Source of the DNA: Rhodothermales bacterium
Lineage (GTDB): Bacteria > Bacteroidota > Rhodothermia > Rhodothermales > UBA10348
Length of the DNA stretch: 64,000 bases
Assembly: GCA_028284865.1 (NCBI GenBank)
Contig: JANQQV010000020.1
Span: 310,001-374,000, forward strand
Direction of reading: 5' to 3'
In this document: positions 34,812-42,672 of the stretch, one piece after another
Layout: every line of letters starts with the position of its first letter
How positions within the stretch are numbered: position 1 is the first letter of the stretch
The notes under the pieces: generated by a model
The model's database searches: none
The model's input: only the letters and a program-made list of their open reading frames with translations
What the model was told of the DNA's origin: nothing
Made by a program: the position numbers and the translations under genes

Positions 34812-36359
34812 GTGCCTGAGCAATCTGACAATCCCATGCAATTGGTTGGCAACCGTCCGGCATCCCGAATCCGTGGAACGGACTGCCTCATGGAGAACAT
34901 GGAAATCTCCGACCATATGGTCGGGGAAACTGTGCTCGCCCATGAAACACGTGGCCATTACGTGTCCGCCCGCGCGTTCGAAACGCGTCGGATCTACAAT
35001 GCGATTGCGTTGATGCTCGGCGACATGCTCGCCTTGACCGGTGTGCTGTACCTGACAGGCGTTCTCAGGAGCGCCGTGGTGGGTCAACCGCTGTTCCAGT
35101 GGTGGATCGAACTCGTTCTTCCCGTCTGGATTATCGGTGCCCTTGGCGGCAAGCTGTATCCAGGCTGGGGACTTGGCGCTGTCGAGGAATTGCGTCGTCA
35201 AACGCTAACTCTGGTGGGCGTCTTCTCGTTTGCTGCGGTCCTGCTTTTCTGGTTCCAAATGGGCGAGGAAACCAGTCGATTCGCCTTGACGGTGGCCTTT
35301 TTGCTCTCCCTGGTCGCCGTTCCAGCCATGCGAAGGGTCGTGAAAACCCTTCTGATCAAAGCCGGTCTCTATGGACTGCCGGTGGTGATCTATGGCGCTT
35401 CCAAACTGGGACGCGAACTGGTCGATCATCTTGAGGATGAAAAAGGACTGGGGTATAAGCCCATCGCCTTCCTTGACGATCATCCCTCCTATTGGGGTGC
35501 GCGATTGCGTGGAGTCCCAGTACTGGGTGACACGAATCTGGTCCTGCCAGAAGCCCAAGTGGCCATTCTCGCCATGCCCAATGTTGAACCCGAATTCAGA
35601 CAGCACCTGCTTGAAGGACCACTCTCCTACTACCGCAGCGTCATCATCATTCCCGACATCTCTGAGCTGCCTTCTCTCTGGGTAGGCACGATAGATCTCG
35701 GTGGGACGCTTGGGTTGAAGCTGAGTATGAATCTGGCCGACCCGATTTCACGCTTCGTGAAGCGGTCGTTTGATCTGGCTGCCTCGTTATTGGCTGGGCC
35801 GCTCTGGCTCCCCATGGTAGGCTTTTTTGCAGCACTGATCTGGCTGGAAGATCGCAAGAACCCCTTCTTCGTCCAGAAACGGGTCGGGAGTAATGGCGAC
35901 GAGTTCGGTACCTGGAAATTCAGAACCATGGTGCCCGATGCCGAAGCCACGCTTCAGCAGGCTCTCGAAAACGACGCGGAATTGAAGGCCGAATGGGAGC
36001 GCGATTTCAAGCTGAAGAACGACCCGCGCATCACACGCATCGGAAGATTCCTGCGCAAGTTCTCCATCGATGAGATTCCGCAGCTGTTCAATGTGGTTTC
36101 AGGAACGATGTCGCTCGTCGGCCCGCGCCCACTGCCGGCTTATCACGAGGAAGAACTCAATGATCGCGTGCTTTCCATGCGTCGTCGCGTACGGCCCGGA
36201 ATGACGGGCCTCTGGCAGGTTTCTGGGCGCTCTGATGCAGGGACGGACGGCATGGAGCAGTTTGACTCGTATTACGTGCGCAACTGGTCCCTGTGGCTGG
36301 ACATCGTCATTCTGGTCCGCACGTTCCGCGCTGTCTCGCGATCTGCAGGGGCTTACTAG
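34812..36359 (+). CDS. Polyprenyl-phosphate sugar-1-phosphate transferase (WbaP family), initiating enzyme
   Basis: A 515-residue protein from a GTG. Four or five N-terminal membrane segments, a central nucleotide-binding-like domain (VVIYGASKLGRELVDHL) and the C-terminal catalytic domain give the full-length WbaP/PglC layout. The catalytic part (from about 315) has KRSFDLAASL, PFFVQKRVGSNG, WKFRTM, DPRITRIGRFLRKFSIDEIP and GPRPLPAYH. The enzyme transfers a hexose-1-phosphate, often Gal or Glc, from a UDP-sugar to undecaprenyl phosphate and so starts each repeat unit. It is the last gene of the cluster and is separated from the rest by 168 bases, so it may have its own promoter. Confidence 0.92.
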   Translation: MPEQSDNPMQLVGNRPASRIRGTDCLMENMEISDHMVGETVLAHETRGHYVSARAFETRRIYNAIALMLGDMLALTGVLYLTGVLRSAVVGQPLFQWWIELVLPVWIIGALGGKLYPGWGLGAVEELRRQTLTLVGVFSFAAVLLFWFQMGEETSRFALTVAFLLSLVAVPAMRRVVKTLLIKAGLYGLPVVIYGASKLGRELVDHLEDEKGLGYKPIAFLDDHPSYWGARLRGVPVLGDTNLVLPEAQVAILAMPNVEPEFRQHLLEGPLSYYRSVIIIPDISELPSLWVGTIDLGGTLGLKLSMNLADPISRFVKRSFDLAASLLAGPLWLPMVGFFAALIWLEDRKNPFFVQKRVGSNGDEFGTWKFRTMVPDAEATLQQALENDAELKAEWERDFKLKNDPRITRIGRFLRKFSIDEIPQLFNVVSGTMSLVGPRPLPAYHEEELNDRVLSMRRRVRPGMTGLWQVSGRSDAGTDGMEQFDSYYVRNWSLWLDIVILVRTFRAVSRSAGAY

Positions 36360-36418
36360 CGTTCTGGCTGCGATGAGAGGCCTGGTCCGCCGAAGCGGCT
36401 TGCCGTATCTTTCAAGAT

Positions 36419-36439
36419 GATCTCCACATGTGGATGATC
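36419..36439. promoter_or_regulatory. Inverted repeat upstream of the desaturase gene
   Basis: TCCACATGTGGA (36423-36434) is a perfect 12-base palindrome and is flanked by GATC at 36419-36422 and 36436-36439, extending the symmetry with one extra base. It is 47 bases before the desaturase ATG, a plausible place for a regulator site. No T-run follows, so it is not an obvious terminator. Confidence 0.3.
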
Positions 36440-36485
36440 CCTCCCGCCTTGATCGCCAAGCCCTCGCATCTCGACTTTCGCCTTC

Positions 36486-37847
36486 ATGTCTCAGGCAACC
36501 AACGCTCCTGCGCGTTCCTGGTCCGTTGATTGGACCAATACCCTCTTTCTCGGTGGTTATCACCTCCTCCTGATCATCCTGCTGCCGATCTATCTCATCC
36601 AATCGGATGTATCGGCCAGCTTGGTATGGAGCACAGCAGGATTGTGGACGCTGTGTTTGCTGGCTATCACGATGGGCTACCATCGGCTTTATGCCCACGT
36701 AACCTACAAGACGCACCCGGTAATCGAAGCCTTCTTGGCCTTCTGGGGCACGGTTGCCACGCAGGGTAGCATCTTCTCCTGGGCCCACGACCATCGGATC
36801 CACCATCGCCATGTCGATACAGATCTGGATCCCTACAGCGCTCCGAAGGGGTTCTGGCACTCCCACGTCCTGTGGATGCTGAAAAAACGGCCAGACATCA
36901 ATCCTCGCATCATCAAGGATCTGTGGAAGCGTCCCGAGCTTCAGTTTCAGCACAAGCATTTCGCCAGCCTCATGGTGGGCGCAAACGCGATTGCTTTTGC
37001 CGGAGTGTGGGCTATTACGGGAGATGCATTTGGTGCATTCGTGATCGGTGTCCTTCTCCGCTTGTTCCTTGTCCACCACTGCACATGGTTCATCAACTCG
37101 CTGGCCCACATGTGGGGATCCCAGCCCTACAGCACGGAGCACACGGCGGTCAACAACTTCATCCTGTCCATCCTGACCTTCGGCGAAGGCTACCACAACT
37201 ATCACCATACGTTTGCAGGCGATTACCGCAACGGCGTCCGCTGGTGGCAGTTTGACCCGGCCAAAATTGTCATCTGGACGTTGAGCAAAATCGGTCTGGC
37301 GCACGACCTCAAGAAGGTGAACAACCTCACGATCAAGCGTCGTCTGGTTGCGGCTGATCGACACCTGATGATGGAGCGGATCGAAGAGCTGCGCCACCGC
37401 ATTGACGTAGACGCCTGGAGCCTCAAAGTCGAGGAAGCAGCTGCTTCACTGACGGAGAACCTGAATGGCTTGAAAACCGCCTCGGACAAGCTCCAGCGCA
37501 TGAAGAACGAGACTATCGAACAGATGCGCACGGTCCGGGACGAAAAGGTCCAGGAAATGCGCGTTGCCCGCGATGTCAAAATGCAGGAGTTGCGCACTGC
37601 ACGTGACGAGAAAATGGCGGAGATGCGAACGGCTCGTGACGAGACCATCCAGCAGATGCGTGACGCTCGCGACGAGACCCTGGAGCAGATGCGCGCTCGC
37701 CGCGATGAGGAGCTCGAAGTCTTGAATCGCCGCATTGCCGAACTGAAGCAGACAGTCGCCGAAGAGATGGATGCCTGGAAGGAAATGGTCCACCTCGTCC
37801 TCGAGACTCCAGAGTCCCGGCTGGCTGCGATTCCGGTTCGCGCCTGA
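36486..37847 (+). CDS. Acyl-CoA/fatty acid desaturase with C-terminal hendecad coiled coil
   Basis: Residues 1 to about 290 form a membrane di-iron delta-9-type desaturase: four hydrophobic segments and the three histidine boxes HRLYAH, HDHRIHHRH and GYHNYHH, with HTAVNN between. It should introduce a double bond into membrane fatty acids, using a redox partner not encoded nearby. Most bacterial members end soon after this point. Here another 165 residues follow: a linker and, from 336, seven clear 11-residue repeats with consensus MRTARDEKMQE, then a weaker eighth. Hydrophobic residues at positions 1, 4 and 9 predict a right-handed hendecad coiled coil or an amphipathic lipid-binding helix, on the cytoplasmic side. 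Confidence 0.9.
   Translation: MSQATNAPARSWSVDWTNTLFLGGYHLLLIILLPIYLIQSDVSASLVWSTAGLWTLCLLAITMGYHRLYAHVTYKTHPVIEAFLAFWGTVATQGSIFSWAHDHRIHHRHVDTDLDPYSAPKGFWHSHVLWMLKKRPDINPRIIKDLWKRPELQFQHKHFASLMVGANAIAFAGVWAITGDAFGAFVIGVLLRLFLVHHCTWFINSLAHMWGSQPYSTEHTAVNNFILSILTFGEGYHNYHHTFAGDYRNGVRWWQFDPAKIVIWTLSKIGLAHDLKKVNNLTIKRRLVAADRHLMMERIEELRHRIDVDAWSLKVEEAAASLTENLNGLKTASDKLQRMKNETIEQMRTVRDEKVQEMRVARDVKMQELRTARDEKMAEMRTARDETIQQMRDARDETLEQMRARRDEELEVLNRRIAELKQTVAEEMDAWKEMVHLVLETPESRLAAIPVRA
37491..37721 (+). repeat. Seven 33-base repeats encoding 11-residue helices in the desaturase tail
   Basis: The units begin with LQRMKNETIEQ and continue MRTVRDEKVQE, MRVARDVKMQE, LRTARDEKMAE, MRTARDETIQQ, MRDARDETLEQ and MRARRDEELEV. 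The 33-base period is kept without interruption, indicating tandem duplication. Confidence 0.85.
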
Positions 37848-37866
37848 CCCGAGTCTTACAGCGCGC

Positions 37867-39210
37867 TCAGTCCTCTTCTCCTGCCCCAAGTTCAAGCTGT
37901 CGGGGCGCTCCCTCGACCTGAGTCACCTCTGGTAGCTCTGCAGACGTCGAGGAGCCGAGCTCCTTGAACTTGCGAGCGGATACCAGTACCCGGCGTTCCA
38001 TGGACGAAACAGCACTGTTGTAGCTGTTCATCGCGGAATTGAGGCCGCGACCCACCTTGTTGATGTGCTCCGCGAGAACACGTAGACGATCGTACAGCTC
38101 CTGACCCAACTGGGAGATCTTTTGGGCATTCTCGGCGAGCTGCTCCTGGCGCCAACCATAAGCAACGGCCTTGAGCAAGGTGATCAACGTCGTAGGCGTG
38201 GCAATGACCACGTTGTTCTCCACTCCTTGCTCAATCAGGGATGGGTCCATCTCCTGGGCGGCGTAATAAAAGGACTCTCCGGGCAAAAACAGGACCACCA
38301 TGTCAGGCGTGCTGGCAAACTGATCCTGATAGGCCTTGGTGGAGAGCTGACGTATATGCGTCTTTACTTGCTCAGCATGTTTGGCCATGTATTGTTCACG
38401 CAGGGCCTCATCATCGGTTGAGATAGCATCCAGATACGCTGATAGCGGCGCTTTCGCGTCCACAACGATGGTTCGTCCACCAGCCAGGTGGACAATCATA
38501 TCCGGTCTGAGACGACCGTTGTCCGAATGCACGGTAGTCTGCTCCTCGAAGTCGCAATGATCCAGCATGCCGGCCATTTCCACGACTCGCTTCAACTGCA
38601 TCTCTCCCCAGCGACCGCGTACAGATGGGCGGCGTAGAGCATTCACGAGGTTGCTGGCCTCTTTGCGGATGGCTAGCTGAGCCTCTGAAAGGCCTTTCAC
38701 CTGCTCCGTGATGGACGCGTACGCTTTCTCCCGATCCTTCTCTACTTCCCGCACGTGTTTGGACACGTCTTCCAGGGACTTTGAGAGCGGCTGAACCAGC
38801 TTCTCAAGCTCCAATTTCCGCTTGGTCTCTTTCTGGTCCACATCGGTAATCATTTTCTCCATCTGGGTCTTGGCCAGTTCGAGAAAACTCTTGCTGTTCA
38901 GGTCCAGGGCCTTGCGGGACAACGCGTCGAATTGCTTCATGAGCTCTTCCTGAGCTTTGATCAGCGTGTCCTGCTTCTCCTGCCATCCCTTGATCTCCTG
39001 TTCCCGGGCGGCCTTCTCGGCAGACAGGTCGGCGCGCAGCGAGGAGTTGGCCTCACGCAAGCCGGAGAGCTCCTGTTGAGCCTCGTCCCTGGTTCTCTGA
39101 AGCTCCTCGCTGCGCGCCTCCAGAGACGCCGTTCTGGACTTCAAGAACAGGTACACAGCACCTGCACCCACAAGCAAACCGCCAATAGCAGCCAAGATGG
39201 TGGTAGTCAT
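37867..39210 (-). CDS. rmuC: RmuC-family DNA recombination protein
   Basis: The 447-residue protein has an N-terminal membrane helix (TTTILAAIGGLLVGAGAVYLF), a long coiled coil (about 25-170) and the RmuC core: RGRWGEMQLKRVVEMAGM, RPDMIVHLAGGRTIVVDAKAPL and VLFLPGESFYYAA, which includes the PD-(D/E)xK-like VVDAK motif. RmuC limits inversions at short inverted repeats and is a predicted nuclease anchored to the membrane. It follows the AddA-like gene after 12 bases and probably belongs to the same operon. It converges with the desaturase gene, 19 bases away, with no visible terminator. Confidence 0.93.
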   Translation of the reverse strand: MTTTILAAIGGLLVGAGAVYLFLKSRTASLEARSEELQRTRDEAQQELSGLREANSSLRADLSAEKAAREQEIKGWQEKQDTLIKAQEELMKQFDALSRKALDLNSKSFLELAKTQMEKMITDVDQKETKRKLELEKLVQPLSKSLEDVSKHVREVEKDREKAYASITEQVKGLSEAQLAIRKEASNLVNALRRPSVRGRWGEMQLKRVVEMAGMLDHCDFEEQTTVHSDNGRLRPDMIVHLAGGRTIVVDAKAPLSAYLDAISTDDEALREQYMAKHAEQVKTHIRQLSTKAYQDQFASTPDMVVLFLPGESFYYAAQEMDPSLIEQGVENNVVIATPTTLITLLKAVAYGWRQEQLAENAQKISQLGQELYDRLRVLAEHINKVGRGLNSAMNSYNSAVSSMERRVLVSARKFKELGSSTSAELPEVTQVEGAPRQLELGAGEED

Positions 39211-39222
39211 TCGTCCCCTCTC

Positions 39223-42200
39223 CTATTCAACCGTTTGATCTCCAGATGATGATACGTCGACGGCTCGATCCAGAGCTGTCGACCAGATGATGCCATTCAC
39301 CGTGTTGCCGGCGAATAGCGACCGCCAGGCTGCGACGTAGTCCGAAACCTGCGACGCATGCCGATCCCGTATGGTTTCTTCGTCCGCCCGATCCGTCTTG
39401 TAGTCCACAACGGTCCAGTGCTGGCCCTCACGGAAAGCGAGATCGACAATCCCTGATGCCAGCACCTCTTCTCCGGCTTCCTCCATGCGAACGGTGAAAG
39501 GCACCTCCGTCAAGACCCGATCCGCACGACCCAATGACCTCCACAGCGGGGATGACACAAACGCCTGTACATGTGATTCGGCTCTGTGTTTTGCCGTTGG
39601 GTCGTCCTCGAATCCGTGCTCAAAAACGTTTGTCACGAGTTCGTTGATCAAGGAAGCTTCAATGGACTTCTTGCGAAACGCGGTCAGGGCCTCGAAAAGG
39701 GTGTGCATCGCCGATCCGAAACGCCGACCCGCTGTCCCTGTTTGCGCGCGATGATCGTCGATGTTGTGCGACGCAAGTGCGTCAACGCCCATAGCATGCT
39801 CAGAATCGTGATCACTGGGGCGGCGCACGCGCCATTTGCTCTTGGCCAATTCGCTGATGACTCGCGATGGGTCTTGCCATTCAGAATACGGAGCGCCCTC
39901 ACCTGCCACCGAAACACCGCTGGAGGCTTCGCGAAGCGCAAACTTGGGAGGAACGTCGTCAAGTGTGGGTTCGACCGTAATTGTAGGCGTCTCCAGAGCC
40001 TCAAGTGCCAGAATGAGCAAGTCCCACGTTCCTCGCCCCTCAGAAGCGTGTGTGCACACGACGAGGCGCTCCTGCGCACGAGTGGCTGCCACGTACAAGA
40101 GCCTGATCTCCTCGGCGGCCTCGTACAGCTTTTCCTGGTCCACCGCTTTCTGCCATCCTGCTGGCTCCAGAAGCTTCTTGCCAAAACGACCCGTTCGCGT
40201 GCGGACCGGGGCTCGACCGAGCAACCGGGGTCCTTCCCTCCAAATGTGCCGCTCCGGTTCTCGATCCTTATTGGGAGACACATCGGCAAGAATGACATTC
40301 CGGGCTTGTAGGCCTTTCGAACCGTGAACGGTCATGATGCGCACGCTGTCGCGATACGGCACGTTGTCCGAGTACAGCTCCGACTTCAACTCACCGCGTC
40401 GAAAACGGCCCAATTCCCTGGCACAACCAGCGAAACTCAATCCATTGCTCTGCATGCCAGTGAGCCACTCGCCAATCATCTCGAGCATGCCGACTGCCAC
40501 GTCCCCGTCCGTACGCTGTCGAAGGGCGCCTGCAATACCGCTGTCCGCGAGAATGCGCTCGTAAGCAACGAGGGGCGGTACGGTATGGACCAACTCACTC
40601 CACCCAGATAACCGGGTGCTCGCTTCGATCAGGTTGTCCGGGATGCCCTGTAGATCCCTGGTGTCGGCCATCCAGTCCTGCCATTGTCCACCGGCCTGTC
40701 GGTACTGAAGCAGCTCAGCGTCCGAAATACCGAACCAGATACCGGTGATAGTGGCGACGAGTGCGATGTGATCCGATGGATTCGCCAAACAACTGAGGAG
40801 GTCATGCACGTCCGCAATCGTATCAACGACCTGGTCTCCTTTCCCTCCCTCGAGGGCTACGGGTATTCCGGCATCAGTCAGCATCCGCATCAACACAGGA
40901 ACGCGAGTGTGATTCCGAACGAGAATCATCCAGTCTCCAAAACTGGAGTCGCCATGCTGCAGGATCACGTCGGCAATGGCCCGCCCCTCGGCTACCGTTC
41001 GAGGCATGTCAGAACGGCCCTTGGCTTGTTTGTCTACTGCAAGCCGCCGAACGGGCGGGTCGCTGTGCAGCACGTCCTTGAATGGCTGAAGATCTTGCCA
41101 TTCCGCCTGATACGGCATGGTCTGGTTCGCAAACAGGGGCCCGATGGCCTGATTGACCCACTCGCAAATGCGTGTATCGGATCGAAAGTTGGCTGAAAGC
41201 TTCAGGTGGAGCCCACCTTGCGATTCAATAGCTTCGCAAACGGTGTAAAACGCCTGGAAATCTGCCTTTCTGAAGCGATAGATGGACTGCTTGTCGTCTC
41301 CAACGACGAATAGACGACCCGGAATCAACGCGTCCTTTCTCCAATCCGTCCCATGTAGTTGCGATGCACACAGAGCGAACAGGAATGACGCCTGTTCAGG
41401 GTCCGTATCCTGGAATTCGTCCACGAGAATCCTGCTGAATCGATCCTGCAAGGCCGATCGCACACCGGCATGCTTACGGACCAATCCGCCCGCTTCTCGC
41501 AGCAGATCATCATAGGTGACCTGGCCGGTTCGGATTCGCTGCAATCGGTACGAGTTGACAACAGGCGTGACGAACGCAAGCGCATGGTCATGAAGCCAGT
41601 GCTGCCATGATGCCAACACCGGAAGAACGTCCTGCAGGAATACGTCAAGCAGGGGCTTTCCGCTGACCGATTCATCCTTGCCATCACGAAGCGCGTAGGC
41701 CAGCTGGCCGGCAGGCGACGACTTCGCACCCCATTTGGTCACCTTGATATCAAACGGCCCTTCTGTCCGTTTTTTGAGCGAAGACGCCATCAACTCAAGT
41801 AATTCGACCCGCTGGGAATCAGCCCACTCCTGCCTGGCCCGCAACAAGAGCACCGCCCTTTCAAGTGCCAGTTGAAAAGGGTCTGGATTGTTTGACGGGG
41901 GCACCTGTCCAGAAATAGTTTCGAGTGCCTCTGCAATCGGGTCGAATACCGTCCTAATGTCAGGGCGCTGAGAATGACTGCGCTCATGGATGACACCCTC
42001 GGTGTCCACGCAGGTCGAGAACAGCTGGAACAAGGCCTCATCAGCAACCTCCATGTCCCGCAACACGCTCAGCGATCCATTATCCTGCCCAGATGCCTCG
42101 GCCAGGGTATCCTGCCAGAATTGTCTTCGCATCAGCAATTCGTCGGCTTCCTCAATCTGAGCGAAGTCGGCGGGCAGTCCGGCTGCAGCTGGATACAACC

Positions 42201-42672
42201 GTAGCAAGCGCGCGCAGAACGAGTGGATCGTCCCAATGAATGCATCCTCGCTTGATCGCAACGCGACCCCGATCCGATCACGCTCAATCGCCCATTCCAT
42301 ATTGCGCTCGCCCGCATCCTCACTCCCGTTCGACAGCCGGGCATCCATTTCCCGACGGACTTCCAGCAGTCGGGAGAAGAATCGCTCTTGTAGCTCCCCG
42401 GCCGCCTTTCGCGTAAAGGTGATCGCTACGAGCTCGTTCACCTTGACACCGGCCCGGATCAGTACGACGAGACGTTCAATCAAGAGACTGGTTTTTCCCG
42501 AACCTGCACCGGCGCTGACAATGATGTTTTTATCCAGTTCCAGAGAATGCTCCTCAGAAACGCTCCGGCGCATGCCGTAAGAACCACGGATGGCTTCCCG
42601 GACCGCGGAATCTTCTGGCATGCGCGTCTCTGACGCATCATTCGGGATGTTATGGGAAGGAGTGTGCGTCAT
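39223..42672 (-). CDS. addA: AddA/RecB-like UvrD-type helicase-nuclease
   Basis: A 1,149-residue SF1A helicase with a C-terminal nuclease. Walker A is SAGAGSGKTS (Lys60); Walker B is VDEFQDTDPEQ; further motifs are GDDKQSIYRFRKAD, LSANFRSD, MTVHGSKGLQ and LYVAATRAQERL. The C-terminus has GSAMHTLFEAL, SGIVDLAF and VVDYKTD, the PD-(D/E)xK nuclease of the AddA/RecB group. With the AddB-like protein it should unwind and resect double-strand breaks and degrade foreign linear DNA. The gene overlaps the upstream addB-like gene by four bases (42669-42672), implying coupled translation and a stable heterodimer. Confidence 0.93.
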   Translation of the reverse strand: MTHTPSHNIPNDASETRMPEDSAVREAIRGSYGMRRSVSEEHSLELDKNIIVSAGAGSGKTSLLIERLVVLIRAGVKVNELVAITFTRKAAGELQERFFSRLLEVRREMDARLSNGSEDAGERNMEWAIERDRIGVALRSSEDAFIGTIHSFCARLLRLYPAAAGLPADFAQIEEADELLMRRQFWQDTLAEASGQDNGSLSVLRDMEVADEALFQLFSTCVDTEGVIHERSHSQRPDIRTVFDPIAEALETISGQVPPSNNPDPFQLALERAVLLLRARQEWADSQRVELLELMASSLKKRTEGPFDIKVTKWGAKSSPAGQLAYALRDGKDESVSGKPLLDVFLQDVLPVLASWQHWLHDHALAFVTPVVNSYRLQRIRTGQVTYDDLLREAGGLVRKHAGVRSALQDRFSRILVDEFQDTDPEQASFLFALCASQLHGTDWRKDALIPGRLFVVGDDKQSIYRFRKADFQAFYTVCEAIESQGGLHLKLSANFRSDTRICEWVNQAIGPLFANQTMPYQAEWQDLQPFKDVLHSDPPVRRLAVDKQAKGRSDMPRTVAEGRAIADVILQHGDSSFGDWMILVRNHTRVPVLMRMLTDAGIPVALEGGKGDQVVDTIADVHDLLSCLANPSDHIALVATITGIWFGISDAELLQYRQAGGQWQDWMADTRDLQGIPDNLIEASTRLSGWSELVHTVPPLVAYERILADSGIAGALRQRTDGDVAVGMLEMIGEWLTGMQSNGLSFAGCARELGRFRRGELKSELYSDNVPYRDSVRIMTVHGSKGLQARNVILADVSPNKDREPERHIWREGPRLLGRAPVRTRTGRFGKKLLEPAGWQKAVDQEKLYEAAEEIRLLYVAATRAQERLVVCTHASEGRGTWDLLILALEALETPTITVEPTLDDVPPKFALREASSGVSVAGEGAPYSEWQDPSRVISELAKSKWRVRRPSDHDSEHAMGVDALASHNIDDHRAQTGTAGRRFGSAMHTLFEALTAFRKKSIEASLINELVTNVFEHGFEDDPTAKHRAESHVQAFVSSPLWRSLGRADRVLTEVPFTVRMEEAGEEVLASGIVDLAFREGQHWTVVDYKTDRADEETIRDRHASQVSDYVAAWRSLFAGNTVNGIIWSTALDRAVDVSSSGDQTVE

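Noticed and set aside
36099-37397. 432-codon minus-strand frame spanning the WbaP and desaturase genes
   Set aside because: It crosses two well-supported genes and the gap between them and shows no family sequence.
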